64,000 bases of DNA from JBDHWG01 sp046328505 (lineage in GTDB: Bacteria > Chloroflexota > Anaerolineae > Epilineales > JAHCIE01): assembly GCA_046328505.1 (NCBI GenBank), contig JAXLWL010000004.1, forward strand, positions 744,001 through 808,000, written 5' to 3'. Positions 52,212 to 60,230 of the stretch are shown here, one piece after another. Position numbers and translations under genes: made by a program. The notes below the pieces were generated by a model, which was not told the origin of the DNA, searched no databases, and saw nothing but the letters and a program-made list of their open reading frames with translations. Numbering within the stretch: the first letter of the stretch is position 1; every line of letters begins with the position of its first letter.

Positions 52212-52661
52212 CTATAGTCGGGCGAAACCGGGCGCGTAGTTGAACGGCTTCTCCTGCGCGTTGTAGAACACAATCTCCAGACCGTACGCATTCTTCGATG
52301 AGGGGCGAACGATCCAGCGCTGCGTGGCGTCCATGGAGACGCGCTTGCTCTTCGCCGCCGGCGGCTCCCACCAACTCGCTTGCCAGCCGACGACGACAAT
52401 GATCTCGGCCTCGGTGTCGGTTACCCGAACGGGGTCAACTGTCTGGACGTTGTGGTTCTCGTCGAAGAACAGGTTCGTGACGCGGTCGTACCACTTCTTG
52501 AAGCTGTCGAAGTCGCGGATGTCGCCGTCTGGGAACTGCACATGCAGGCCGTCGTCGGCCAGGAGCTTGTAGGCCTCCGCGATCGGGACGTGCTGATCCA
52601 GAGCCAGATACCAGGCTGCGACGAGCGCCTTGATGTTGTCGAGGGAAAGGGCATTACTCAT
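52212..52661 (-). CDS. SnoaL/NTF2-like protein
   Basis: 149 residues: IKALVAAWYLALDQHVPIAEAYKLLADDGLHVQFPDGDIRDFDSFKKWYDRVTNLFFDENH near the start, then a beta-rich half ending PFNYAPGFARL. It matches the SnoaL-like group and not the other three closely. It is 13 bases from the CoxS-NTF2 start and after a hairpin. It may be a structural partner or a product-binding protein. Confidence 0.83.
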   Translation of the reverse strand: MSNALSLDNIKALVAAWYLALDQHVPIAEAYKLLADDGLHVQFPDGDIRDFDSFKKWYDRVTNLFFDENHNVQTVDPVRVTDTEAEIIVVVGWQASWWEPPAAKSKRVSMDATQRWIVRPSSKNAYGLEIVFYNAQEKPFNYAPGFARL

Positions 52662-52677
52662 TCAGGTGTCTCCGTGC

Positions 52678-52705
52678 GTGAGAGCCGGCTATCGTCGGCT
52701 CTCAC
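52678..52705. terminator. Hairpin between the ThDP enzyme and NTF2-like genes
   Basis: GTGAGAGCCG / CGGCTCTCAC, a perfect 10-bp stem with an 8-base loop inside the operon (52678-52705). It may attenuate or process the mRNA; there is no T-run. Confidence 0.5.
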
Positions 52706-52728
52706 GGGTAGGTTACGATGGTGGGGCT

Positions 52729-54477
52729 TTACTGCCCGCATGTGTTGCCGACGCGCTCAGGGTGCGTGTCGCCTTCCAGGACAAGGTCGATGAGGAACGG
52801 GCCTTTCGTGTCCAGCGCCTGGCTTATGGCCGGGCCGATATCGGCTGGCCCCTCCACCCGCACGCCCTGGACACCCATGCCCCGCGCCATGTCGGCGAAG
52901 TGGAGGGCCGGGTAGGACAGGTCGAAGCTGAGCGGGAAGTCGTGCTTCGGGACGCCCTGCTCCTTCCAGTACGCGTCAATGTTGAGTTGCAGCAGGCGGT
53001 ACGAGCCGTTGTTGCAGACGACGAACTTAGTGTCGATGTTGTGGCGGGCTGCCGACCACAGCGCCTGGATGGTGTACATCGAGCCGCCGTCGCCGCTGAA
53101 CCCGAAGACTGTGCTGTCCGGGTTGGCGAGCTTGGCGCCGATGGCGCCGGGGAAACCGACGCCCAACGAGCCGCCACGGGTGATGAAGTACTGACCCGTG
53201 CGGGACGGCTGGAAGTAGCGCGAAACGGCCGGCGACGAGGTGAGCGCCTCGTCGAAGATCACGGTGCTGGTCGGCAGGCGCGGCGCCAGCTCTTCCATGA
53301 ATTGCGCCATGCGCAGCGGTGTCTGGCCTCGCGCTTCGGCGTCGGCGCGAAGCTCGGCCTGGCGCTTGGCTTCCTTCGCCTCTGCCAACTCGCGGGAGCG
53401 GCCTTGCGCCGCGTCCTTCTGCGCCGCCGTCATACTGGCTTCGAGGGCGTCGGCCAGCAACGTCAGGGTGAGCTTCGGATCGCCCAGCATGCCGATGTCA
53501 ACCGGGTGGTTCTTGCCAATCTCGTAGGCGTTCAGGTCAATGTGGATGGTTTTCGCGTCGGGGGCGAAGATGTTGCCAAGCTCTGGGAAGACCTCGGGCA
53601 GGACGTACGTGCCGACGATCAGGTTCACGTCGCCCTTCTCCGTGATCGGGCGGCTGGCGTAGCCGAACATGTGCCCCGTCATGCCCTTATAGTGGGGGTC
53701 GCGATAGTCGAGGTTGACCTCGCCCGCATCCGCTTCCCAGACTTCCGCCCCGAGCAGCGCGGCGACGCGCGCCAGCTCGTTCTGAGCGCCGGAGAAGGCG
53801 ACGCCGTCGCCAACATAGATTATCGGCGTCTTGGCGGCGGCCAGCAGCACCGCCGCCTCCCGGATCAGCGCCGGATCGGGCGTAACCCGAGTGGACGGGA
53901 TAAGCGTCGGGATGACGTCACCCACCGCCGGCGCGTCCAGGATATCGGCCGGCAGGCAGACGTAGACCGGTCCCATAGGCGGCGTAGCGGCGATCTTGAT
54001 GGCGCGGCGGACGACCCGCAGCAGGGATGCCGGGTCGAGCACCATCGTGGACCACTTGGTCACCGGCTCGGCGAATGCGACAAGGTCGCCGGCCATCTGG
54101 GCATCCATGTTCATATACTTGATGCCCGCATCGCCGCCGATGACAACCAGCGGCGAGTGGCCGCGCTTGGCCTGAAACAGCGCGCCGATGCCGTTGCCGA
54201 CACCGGGCGTGCTGTGGAGTTGGACGAGGGTCGGGCGTTGTGTGGCGCGGGCATAGCCGTCACCCATCAGCACCGCGACGGACTCCTGGAGCGTGAGGAT
54301 GTACTTCAGCTCCGGATAGTCCCACAGCGCATCCAGGAAGCCCTGCTCGACCGTGCCGGGGTTGCCGAACATGTAGCGCATGCCGTCAGCCAGGAACTGC
54401 TCCAGGATCGCGTGGCGGCCCGTTCGGGGCGCCATCGAGCCTGTTTTCTTCTCGGAGCCGAGTGTTGTTGAATCCAC
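52729..54477 (-). CDS. Thiamin-diphosphate-dependent decarboxylase/ligase-family enzyme
   Basis: 582 residues with the standard three domains. The catalytic Glu65 is in LTLQESVAV, MGDGYARATQRP follows, and the ThDP-binding motif runs from GFSGDGGSMYT (near 485) to NNGSYRLLQ. The fold is that of benzoylformate decarboxylase, acetolactate synthase and oxalyl-CoA decarboxylase. A charged Ala/Glu/Arg helix (residues ~365-400) sits between the middle and C-terminal domains. The GTG start at 54477 lacks a clear ribosome site; ATG 54435 is an alternative. It is ten bases from the DJ-1 gene. Confidence 0.9.
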   Translation of the reverse strand: MDSTTLGSEKKTGSMAPRTGRHAILEQFLADGMRYMFGNPGTVEQGFLDALWDYPELKYILTLQESVAVLMGDGYARATQRPTLVQLHSTPGVGNGIGALFQAKRGHSPLVVIGGDAGIKYMNMDAQMAGDLVAFAEPVTKWSTMVLDPASLLRVVRRAIKIAATPPMGPVYVCLPADILDAPAVGDVIPTLIPSTRVTPDPALIREAAVLLAAAKTPIIYVGDGVAFSGAQNELARVAALLGAEVWEADAGEVNLDYRDPHYKGMTGHMFGYASRPITEKGDVNLIVGTYVLPEVFPELGNIFAPDAKTIHIDLNAYEIGKNHPVDIGMLGDPKLTLTLLADALEASMTAAQKDAAQGRSRELAEAKEAKRQAELRADAEARGQTPLRMAQFMEELAPRLPTSTVIFDEALTSSPAVSRYFQPSRTGQYFITRGGSLGVGFPGAIGAKLANPDSTVFGFSGDGGSMYTIQALWSAARHNIDTKFVVCNNGSYRLLQLNIDAYWKEQGVPKHDFPLSFDLSYPALHFADMARGMGVQGVRVEGPADIGPAISQALDTKGPFLIDLVLEGDTHPERVGNTCGQ

Positions 54478-54487
54478 GGCTCAGGCC

Positions 54488-55324
54488 CTACCAGCCGTAG
54501 CGCCGGAGACCGTTCTCCAGCACCTCGACCATCAACTCGCCGACCAGGCGCGAATCCTGGGTCGAGCGCCCGGTCAGGAAGGGGTAGTCCAGGATGGTGG
54601 AGATGGTGCGGCCCACGCCACCGTGGTACTTGCCTTCGGGGCCGACGGCGTCGCGCAGGATCAGCTCCAGGGGATAGAAGGGCGGCCCGAAGTTGGCATC
54701 AACGCCCAGCACGCCGGCGCCGTCCTTGTAGTCGTACTCCATTGCGTGGCCAGTGACGTGCCTGCCCCAGATGATGCTCTTGCGGTCGGTCCAGTCCCGC
54801 GCGAAGGCGAGACAGGTGACGCAGTAGCACTCGGCGGCGATAAGCTTGTCCTGGGCCAGGAAGCCGAGGATGACGTCGTGCAGCCGCTGGTTGTTGACCA
54901 TGTCGATCATCGGGCCGCTGCCGCCCGGCAGGAGCAGCGCATCGTACTGCTTCAGATCGTCCCAGCACTTGTCGCGGGCGTTGTAGTACGCCTCGAGCGC
55001 GTGGCCGAAGTTGGGCCGGTTGAAGTAGGGCCGCTCCGGGAACCAGGTGGAGAGGTTGATGGGGTTGTCGAGGCGGTCCGACTCGTCTACCTTCTTGGTG
55101 AGGGCCGCGTAGTACTCGTCGGTCACGCACTTATCCAGGGGTGGGTCCCAGTAGCCCGGCTCGTAGCTGGGCGGAAGCGCGTGGGCGCGGTTGCCCTTCG
55201 CCGTCATGAAGGTGGTCTCGTAGCCGGCGGCGTCGAGAACTTCGAGCGGGCCGACGAGCTCTTCGCCCCAATATCCGTACTCCGAGATCATGCAGAGAAT
55301 CTTGCGCTTCGGCTTATCTGTCAT
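54488..55324 (-). CDS. DJ-1/PfpI-family protein, Hsp31-like length
   Basis: 278 residues, longer than the ~190-residue DJ-1 at 44901. It contains SEYGYWGEELVGPLEVLDAAGYE near the start, LLLPGGSGPMIDMVNN near 130 and the nucleophile region IAAECYCVTCLAFARD with Cys166, Cys168 and Cys171. Family members detoxify glyoxals or act as chaperones. AAGGAG precedes ATG 55324. Confidence 0.9.
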   Translation of the reverse strand: MTDKPKRKILCMISEYGYWGEELVGPLEVLDAAGYETTFMTAKGNRAHALPPSYEPGYWDPPLDKCVTDEYYAALTKKVDESDRLDNPINLSTWFPERPYFNRPNFGHALEAYYNARDKCWDDLKQYDALLLPGGSGPMIDMVNNQRLHDVILGFLAQDKLIAAECYCVTCLAFARDWTDRKSIIWGRHVTGHAMEYDYKDGAGVLGVDANFGPPFYPLELILRDAVGPEGKYHGGVGRTISTILDYPFLTGRSTQDSRLVGELMVEVLENGLRRYGW

Positions 55325-55372
55325 GGTCGTCTCCTTGGCTGAACATTGTCGGTGTATCGAGAATGATGAGAG

Positions 55373-55624
55373 TTACGTGAGAGTTTCATCCGGCGGAACC
55401 GAGTCATCGGTCGCCGCCCGATCGCGAGCCTGGCTCGCGCAGATCTCCTGGCCCTCGTTCAACTCGGCATTGAGGTAGTTCACGAGGGCTTCCAGGCTCA
55501 CAAAGCCTAGCGGATGCCGTTCAGGCCCGACTTCCTCGAGGCTGAACCGCCAGGCGGTCGGCGTCTCGGCAGATTTGGCTTGCGCCGGCCAGCAGCGCAA
55601 CAGAAAGGCCCGGTAGGATTGCAT
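55373..55624 (-). CDS. Small hypothetical protein, first gene of the operon
   Basis: 83 residues beginning MQSYRAFLLRCWPAQAKS, with WRFSLEEVGPERHPLGFVSLEALVNYLNAEL. This short pattern (W near 25, a helical LxALVxYL segment near 45) occurs in small Chloroflexota proteins of unknown function. It begins directly downstream of the operator-like element at 55651-55698 and is 48 bases before the DJ-1 gene, so it is the leader gene of the operon. Confidence 0.6.
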   Translation of the reverse strand: MQSYRAFLLRCWPAQAKSAETPTAWRFSLEEVGPERHPLGFVSLEALVNYLNAELNEGQEICASQARDRAATDDSVPPDETLT

Positions 55625-55650
55625 TCACTTGTCTCTTGGCATCCGAAAGG

Positions 55651-55698
55651 ATTGTGGATATAGTCTATGTCAGAATTCTTTGGAAATCCTTTGGACGC
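55651..55698 (-). promoter_or_regulatory. Putative SARP operator/promoter for the minus-strand operon
   Basis: Read on the minus strand: TCCAAAG (55695-55689), four bases, TCCAAAG (55684-55678), ten bases, TAGACT (55667-55662). Period 11 between heptamers. A near copy reading on the plus strand is at 57333-57377. The layout of direct heptamers spaced one helical turn just upstream of a -10 is the arrangement known for SARP regulators (general knowledge of the family). Confidence 0.65.
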
Positions 55699-55898
55699 GG
55701 CTCCCAAGCGTGCCTGTCCTCAATCGCGTATCTTGAGCACCGATAAATCCGTCGAATCTGGTATTCCAACGCTTCTGCGTTCGTCGCTAAGGCTTGCCGT
55801 TGGAAGCCCGCGTCATTGATACTCTCGCCTGAATGAAGGCGGCTGGCGCGCGTTTCTGCTTACGTTGACCCCGAAGATACGTGCAAGGGGAGGGCGCC

Positions 55899-57332
55899 AT
55901 GTATCGCCTTCGATTGTTGGGTCCAACCAGCGTCCTCGAGGACGAGCAACCTGTTCGCTCGTTTGAGTCGCGCAAGGCGCTGGCGCTCCTGTGCTATCTG
56001 GCTGTCCGGCGGCAGCCGGTGTCGCGCGCACATCTGGCGGAGCTTTTCTGGAGCGGCAAAACCGAGGCTCAGGGGCGGGCGAACCTGAGCTGGGCGCTCC
56101 ACAACATCCTCAGCCGCTGGCCGGACTGTCTCCAGACCAACCGGCACAGCGTCGAGTTTCGTCCTAAACCCCCATACTGGTTCGACCTCCTCGCTTTCGA
56201 GGAGTCCATAAGTCATGGCGATTGCCCTGCGCTGGCAGCGGCGGCCGAACTCTACCGTGGCGATTTCATGGCGGAGTTCTCGCTCGATGATGCGCCCGAG
56301 TTTGATATCTGGCTGCTCCACGAGCGCGAGATCTGGCGGCAGCGAGTGATCCGCGCGCTCCAGACCCTTGTGGCCTATCACACCGACCGCCGCGAGTACA
56401 ACCTCGGCATTGACTACAGCCGGCGGCTGCTCAAGCTCGAGCCCTGGCGCGAAGAGATTCACCGCTGCATGATGACCCTCCTGGCATGGAGCGGCCAGCG
56501 CAACTCTGCCCTCGCCCAGTACGAGGTCTGCCGGAGGATTCTGGCGCAAGACCTCGGAGTCGAGCCAGAGCCCGAGACAACCGCCCTCTATAACCAGATC
56601 CGCCTTGGCGGAGTCGCGGCGCGCAGTTCACGGCCGCCTGTGCGAGAGCCGAAAGTGGATAGTCCGCTGCAGCCCCGGCCGCTGACCGTCATGTCCTGCG
56701 AGCTGTTCGGCCTGCTCGACCTTGCCGACGTCATAAGCTTCGAGAAGCTCGATGAGATTCTGCGGGCATGCCGACAGGCGCTGGTGGACGTCATTCGCGG
56801 CGAGGGAGGGTATGTGGCGCAATACCGCGGCAGCGGGCTGCTCGTCTACTTTGGCTTTCCCCAGCCGCTCGACGACGCGCCCAGCCGCGCGATTCAGGCC
56901 GGCCTCGATCTCGTGAAAGTGGTTCGCTACTATAGTGACCGCCTCCAGGCGGAGGTTCGGCGCGGCGCTCGGTCAGGTCCGTTGCCGTCCAGGGCGCAGC
57001 ATCGCGCGGACCCCGAGCTAACGATTCGCGTCGGCATTCACACCGGGCCGGTCGTCGAAAGCACGGGTGACGAGTGGTTTGGTACACTGAGCGTCATGGG
57101 CGAGCCTTTGATCCGTGCCGAGCGGCTACAGAGTGTGGCCTCCCCAAATTCCGTCGTCATCAATTCTGCTACGCACTCGCTCGTTCGAGACCTGTTTGAA
57201 TGTGTCCTTCTAGGCACGCAGTCCCTCGAGCGCCTTGACCGGCCCATGACGTTGTACAAGGTCGTGGGCGTCAAACACATGCCAAGCGAGAGGCTCAACC
57301 TGCGACTCGAGCCGGTCACAGCCGTTGTGTAG
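55899..57332 (+). CDS. SARP/BTAD-type transcriptional regulator with a degenerate nucleotide-cyclase domain
   Basis: 477 residues. Residues 1-90 are an OmpR-type winged helix (YRLRLLGPTSVLEDEQPVRSFESRKALALLCYLA), and 90-235 a bacterial transcriptional activation domain with RGDFMAEFSLDDAPEFDIWLLHEREIW and LLAWSGQRNSALAQYEVCRRIL. From about 258 there is a class III adenylate-cyclase-like domain. In active cyclases two metal Asp residues are needed, in DLVGS and GDGLL motifs; here they read CELFGLLDL (near residue 267) and YRGSGLLVYFG (Ser near 312). The later GIHTGPV is kept. So the domain probably binds a ligand or protein and has no cyclase activity. ATG 55899 has AAGGGGAGG five bases upstream. 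Flanked by the paired operators. Confidence 0.87.
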   Translation: MYRLRLLGPTSVLEDEQPVRSFESRKALALLCYLAVRRQPVSRAHLAELFWSGKTEAQGRANLSWALHNILSRWPDCLQTNRHSVEFRPKPPYWFDLLAFEESISHGDCPALAAAAELYRGDFMAEFSLDDAPEFDIWLLHEREIWRQRVIRALQTLVAYHTDRREYNLGIDYSRRLLKLEPWREEIHRCMMTLLAWSGQRNSALAQYEVCRRILAQDLGVEPEPETTALYNQIRLGGVAARSSRPPVREPKVDSPLQPRPLTVMSCELFGLLDLADVISFEKLDEILRACRQALVDVIRGEGGYVAQYRGSGLLVYFGFPQPLDDAPSRAIQAGLDLVKVVRYYSDRLQAEVRRGARSGPLPSRAQHRADPELTIRVGIHTGPVVESTGDEWFGTLSVMGEPLIRAERLQSVASPNSVVINSATHSLVRDLFECVLLGTQSLERLDRPMTLYKVVGVKHMPSERLNLRLEPVTAVV

Positions 57333-57377
57333 GCGTCCAAAGAGTTTCCAAAGATTTGTGGCATAGACTATACCACA
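57333..57377 (+). promoter_or_regulatory. Putative SARP operator/promoter reading towards the AGE-family gene
   Basis: TCCAAAG (57336-57342), four bases, TCCAAAG (57347-57353), ten bases, TAGACT (57364-57369). Starts one base after the regulator's stop. About 40 of 46 aligned positions match the element at 55651-55698. Confidence 0.6.
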
Positions 57378-57869
57378 GTGTGTGCCAAAGGCAGTCGTTG
57401 GCGCGCCAGCGGAATGTGTTTCGTTGGGTTCTAGACAGCATCTAGCTCAACTCTGTCGCGAGACCCGCTGCCTCGCTCTGAGGGGATTTACATTTATTCC
57501 ACCGATTCCTCGAATCACATCATTGAGACCCGCCAGACCGAGTCGCTCGCGGCACGTTGGGGGTTGGATTGCGTAGAGTGAGGAGTACATCCAAAAGCGC
57601 TCTCATGCCTGGCGAAAGAATGAGCGGCTTGCCCGGGCTCCACGGCCCTAGAGGGCGAGTTCGTATTCCGCGCACTGCGGTTGATGGACGCACGAAGGGA
57701 ACTGCATCCCGCGAGCGTTTGACAACGGAGATTACCTTGGCGAAACCTGAAGCCTACGGGTCACGGTTTCGCGCTTGGCTCACTGTGGGCCAGTTTAGCA
57801 GCAGCCGATCAGAATCACATCGCGACGTTTCTCGGACAGACGCCCAACGGCCATGAAGGAGATTCACCC
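57378..57869 (+). other. Long leader or spacer without a recognised gene
   Basis: 492 bases between the operator-like element and the AGE-family start. Short open frames (57382-57576 and 57557-57856) have Arg/Ser/Pro-rich products without family sequence. I see no tRNA-like fold or terminator. If transcription starts near 57376 this is a long untranslated leader. Confidence 0.4.
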
Positions 57870-59687
57870 ATGAACGAGATTCGCTTCCCTTTCTCTGACA
57901 CGATCGCGGGCTACGTGGACTACTACGACCGCAATCAAGACTGCTACAGCGTGAAAACAAGCGGTGGTCGAGAGTTCCAGATCAAGCTCAAGAGCAACAC
58001 CTATGCCCAGCTGGTCCGTAACCTTGGCGACCCGTACCAGGACGCCACCGGCTCGATGCGCGACATGCTCGTGCCCGGCCGGTATGTGTTCACGTACGGC
58101 ACATTCTACCCCGAAGGCGGCGACGAGGTCTTCGAGGCGCAGTATCTCGTGTTCGTAGGCCGACGCGAGGGCGAGTTCGTTTTCGAGCGCAGCGACTGGT
58201 GGGTCAAGCAGATCATCCAGCTCGGCGATTTCTACATGCACGCCCAGTTCGGCGATCAGCCCGTCAACTACGACAACTACCGCACGACGATCAAGCTCAG
58301 CGGCGAAAAGGCGGCGACGAACTACCGCCAGGAGACGGACACCATTTCCCGCCTGGTGTACGGTCTCGCTTCCGCGTACCTACTGACCGGCGATGACCGC
58401 TACCTTGAGGGGGCCGAGAAGGGGACCGAGTACCTGCGCGACCACATGCGCTTCTACGACACGGACGAGCAAATCGTCTACTGGTATCATGGCATCGACG
58501 TTTCCGGGCGGACGGAGCATAAGGTCTTCGCCTCTGAGTTCGGCGACGACTTCGACGCCATCCCGGCTTACGAGCAGATCTACGCCCTGGCCGGCCCTAT
58601 CCAGACCTCCCGCATCACCGGCGACCCGCGCATCATGGCCGATGCCGAGATGACCGTGGACCTGTTCGACCGCTTCTTCGAAGACAAGGAGAAGGGCGGC
58701 TATTTCTCCCACCTGGACCCGATCACTCTCGACCCGCGCAGCGAGTCGCTGGGGCCGAACAAGGGTAAGAAGAACTGGAACTCGGTTGGCGACCACGCGC
58801 CCGCCTACCTGATCAACCTTTACCTGGCGACGGGCGACGAGCGCTACGGCACGTTCCTTGAGAAAACCTTTGACACAATCGCCACCCACTTCCCGGACTA
58901 CGAGCACAGCCCGTTCGTTCAGGAGAAGTTCTTCGAGGACTGGTCCCACGACCAGACCCACATGTGGCAGCAGAACCGAGGCGTGGTCGGCCACAACCTG
59001 AAGATCGCCTGGAACCTGATGCGCATGTACAGCCTCAAGCCCAAGCCCGAGTATGAGGCGTTGGCGCGCGAGATTGCCAAGCGCATGCCGAGCATCGGTG
59101 GCGACCAACAGCGCGGCGGCTGGTACGACGTCATGGAGCGCGTGACGCAGCCGGGCCAGGAGTGGCACCGCTATGCTTTCCACGATCGGAAGGCGTGGTG
59201 GCAGCAGGAGCAGGGCATCCTGGCGTTCCAGATTCTGCGCGGCGTCCTGGGCGACGAAGATTACCTGCGACTCGCGCGCGAGTCGGCGGCGTTCTATAAC
59301 GCGTTCTTCCTCGACCACGACGATGGCGCGGTGTACTTCAACGTGTTGGCGAACGGCGTCCCGTTCCTCGTCGGTACGGAGCGCTTCAAGGGCAGCCACT
59401 CGATGAGCATGTACCACTCTGGCGAGCTGTGCTACCTCTCCCAGACGTACATCAACCTGCTCATCAGCAAGCAGCCGCTGGATATGTACTTCAAGCCCTA
59501 CCCCAACGGCTTCAAGGATCGCATCCTGCGCGTCTCGCCCGACATCCTGCCGCCCGGCAGCATTCGCCTGGACTCGGTGTGGATCGACGACAAGCCCTAC
59601 AGCGACTTCGACGCGGCCGGCCTGACGGTGAAGCTGCCGGAGACCGATCAGCAGGTGCGCGTCAAGGTGCGCATCGTCCCGACGTAG
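57870..59687 (+). CDS. AGE-family (N-acylglucosamine 2-epimerase / cellobiose epimerase fold) protein with extra N-terminal domain
   Basis: 605 residues, about 200 longer than classic AGE enzymes. Residues ~1-105 form a beta-rich domain (SVKTSGGREFQIKL, VPGRYVFTYGTFYPEGGDEVFEAQYLV). The (alpha/alpha)6 barrel follows, with ETDTISRLVYGLASAYLLTGDDRYLEGA near 155, HAPAYLINLYLATGDERYG near 308, GVVGHNLKIAWNLMRMY near 370 and HRYAFHDRKAWWQQEQGILAF near 430. The C-terminal ~80 residues (from PYPNGFKDRILRV) are another beta region. An epimerase or mannose-isomerase-type sugar activity is possible; histidines in KVGH..., HDRK and HSMSMYHSGE are candidates. AAGGAG precedes ATG 57870. Confidence 0.85.
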   Translation: MNEIRFPFSDTIAGYVDYYDRNQDCYSVKTSGGREFQIKLKSNTYAQLVRNLGDPYQDATGSMRDMLVPGRYVFTYGTFYPEGGDEVFEAQYLVFVGRREGEFVFERSDWWVKQIIQLGDFYMHAQFGDQPVNYDNYRTTIKLSGEKAATNYRQETDTISRLVYGLASAYLLTGDDRYLEGAEKGTEYLRDHMRFYDTDEQIVYWYHGIDVSGRTEHKVFASEFGDDFDAIPAYEQIYALAGPIQTSRITGDPRIMADAEMTVDLFDRFFEDKEKGGYFSHLDPITLDPRSESLGPNKGKKNWNSVGDHAPAYLINLYLATGDERYGTFLEKTFDTIATHFPDYEHSPFVQEKFFEDWSHDQTHMWQQNRGVVGHNLKIAWNLMRMYSLKPKPEYEALAREIAKRMPSIGGDQQRGGWYDVMERVTQPGQEWHRYAFHDRKAWWQQEQGILAFQILRGVLGDEDYLRLARESAAFYNAFFLDHDDGAVYFNVLANGVPFLVGTERFKGSHSMSMYHSGELCYLSQTYINLLISKQPLDMYFKPYPNGFKDRILRVSPDILPPGSIRLDSVWIDDKPYSDFDAAGLTVKLPETDQQVRVKVRIVPT

Positions 59688-59741
59688 ATGCGCCAGGGTA
59701 GGAGGCTCTTGAGGGCGGCGGGTTGAGACCGCGCCGCCAGA

Positions 59742-59788
59742 AGGGCAAAGTCCTCTCGGGACTCAGTCAGTCCGCAGGACTTTGCCCT
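59742..59788 (+). terminator. Terminator-like hairpin after the AGE gene
   Basis: Perfect 13-bp stem AGGGCAAAGTCCT / AGGACTTTGCCCT (59742-59754, 59776-59788) with a 21-base loop that itself contains GGACT/AGTCC. Confidence 0.75.
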
Positions 59789-59884
59789 CTCAGCGCGGTA
59801 GAGACGCGCCATGGCGCGCCTCTACCGCCTCACATGCGACGGAAGCGCGTGTTGCTGTGACCATGATGGGAGGGAGCGCGCACT

Positions 59885-60220
59885 ATGGAAATCAACATTA
59901 AGACTTCGGACCAGGCTACCGTCGTCGAGCTCATTGGGGATATTGACGGGGGGACGGCGCCGGCCGTGCAGGCGCAGGTTTTGCCGCTCGCCACGCCCGG
60001 CGCTCGAATCGTCCTGGACATGACCCAGGTTCCGTACATGTCCAGCGCCGGGCTTCGCATGCTTCTGGCCAGCTACCGCCAGATTACCGCCAAGGGCGGC
60101 CGCATCGTGCTCGTAGGGCTCTCGGAAGAGATCCAGGATACCATGTCGGTCACGGGCTTTTTGAATTTCTTCGTCCACTGCGAGACACTGGACGAGGGCC
60201 TCAAGGCCGTCGAAGCGTAG
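59885..60220 (+). CDS. STAS-domain anti-sigma factor antagonist
   Basis: 111-residue STAS protein, the antagonist of an RsbW-type kinase. The MSSAGLRMLL segment near residue 52 contains the serine at the position phosphorylated in the family, and the fold starts with ATVVELIGDIDGGTAP. GGGAGGGAG precedes ATG 59885. It is directly upstream of glgX (10 bases) and pairs with a second STAS gene downstream. Confidence 0.9.
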   Translation: MEINIKTSDQATVVELIGDIDGGTAPAVQAQVLPLATPGARIVLDMTQVPYMSSAGLRMLLASYRQITAKGGRIVLVGLSEEIQDTMSVTGFLNFFVHCETLDEGLKAVEA

Positions 60221-60230
60221 GAGGAGCACG

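Noticed and set aside
55651..57377. Inverted elements as terminal repeats of a mobile cassette carrying the regulator
   Set aside because: No transposase is present, the element ends are not at gene boundaries on both sides, and the direct heptamers with a -10-like box fit operators better; still an alternative.
57382..57856. Two short open frames in the leader before the AGE-family gene
   Set aside because: Arg/Ser/Pro-rich translations without family sequence; no ribosome site with suitable spacing.
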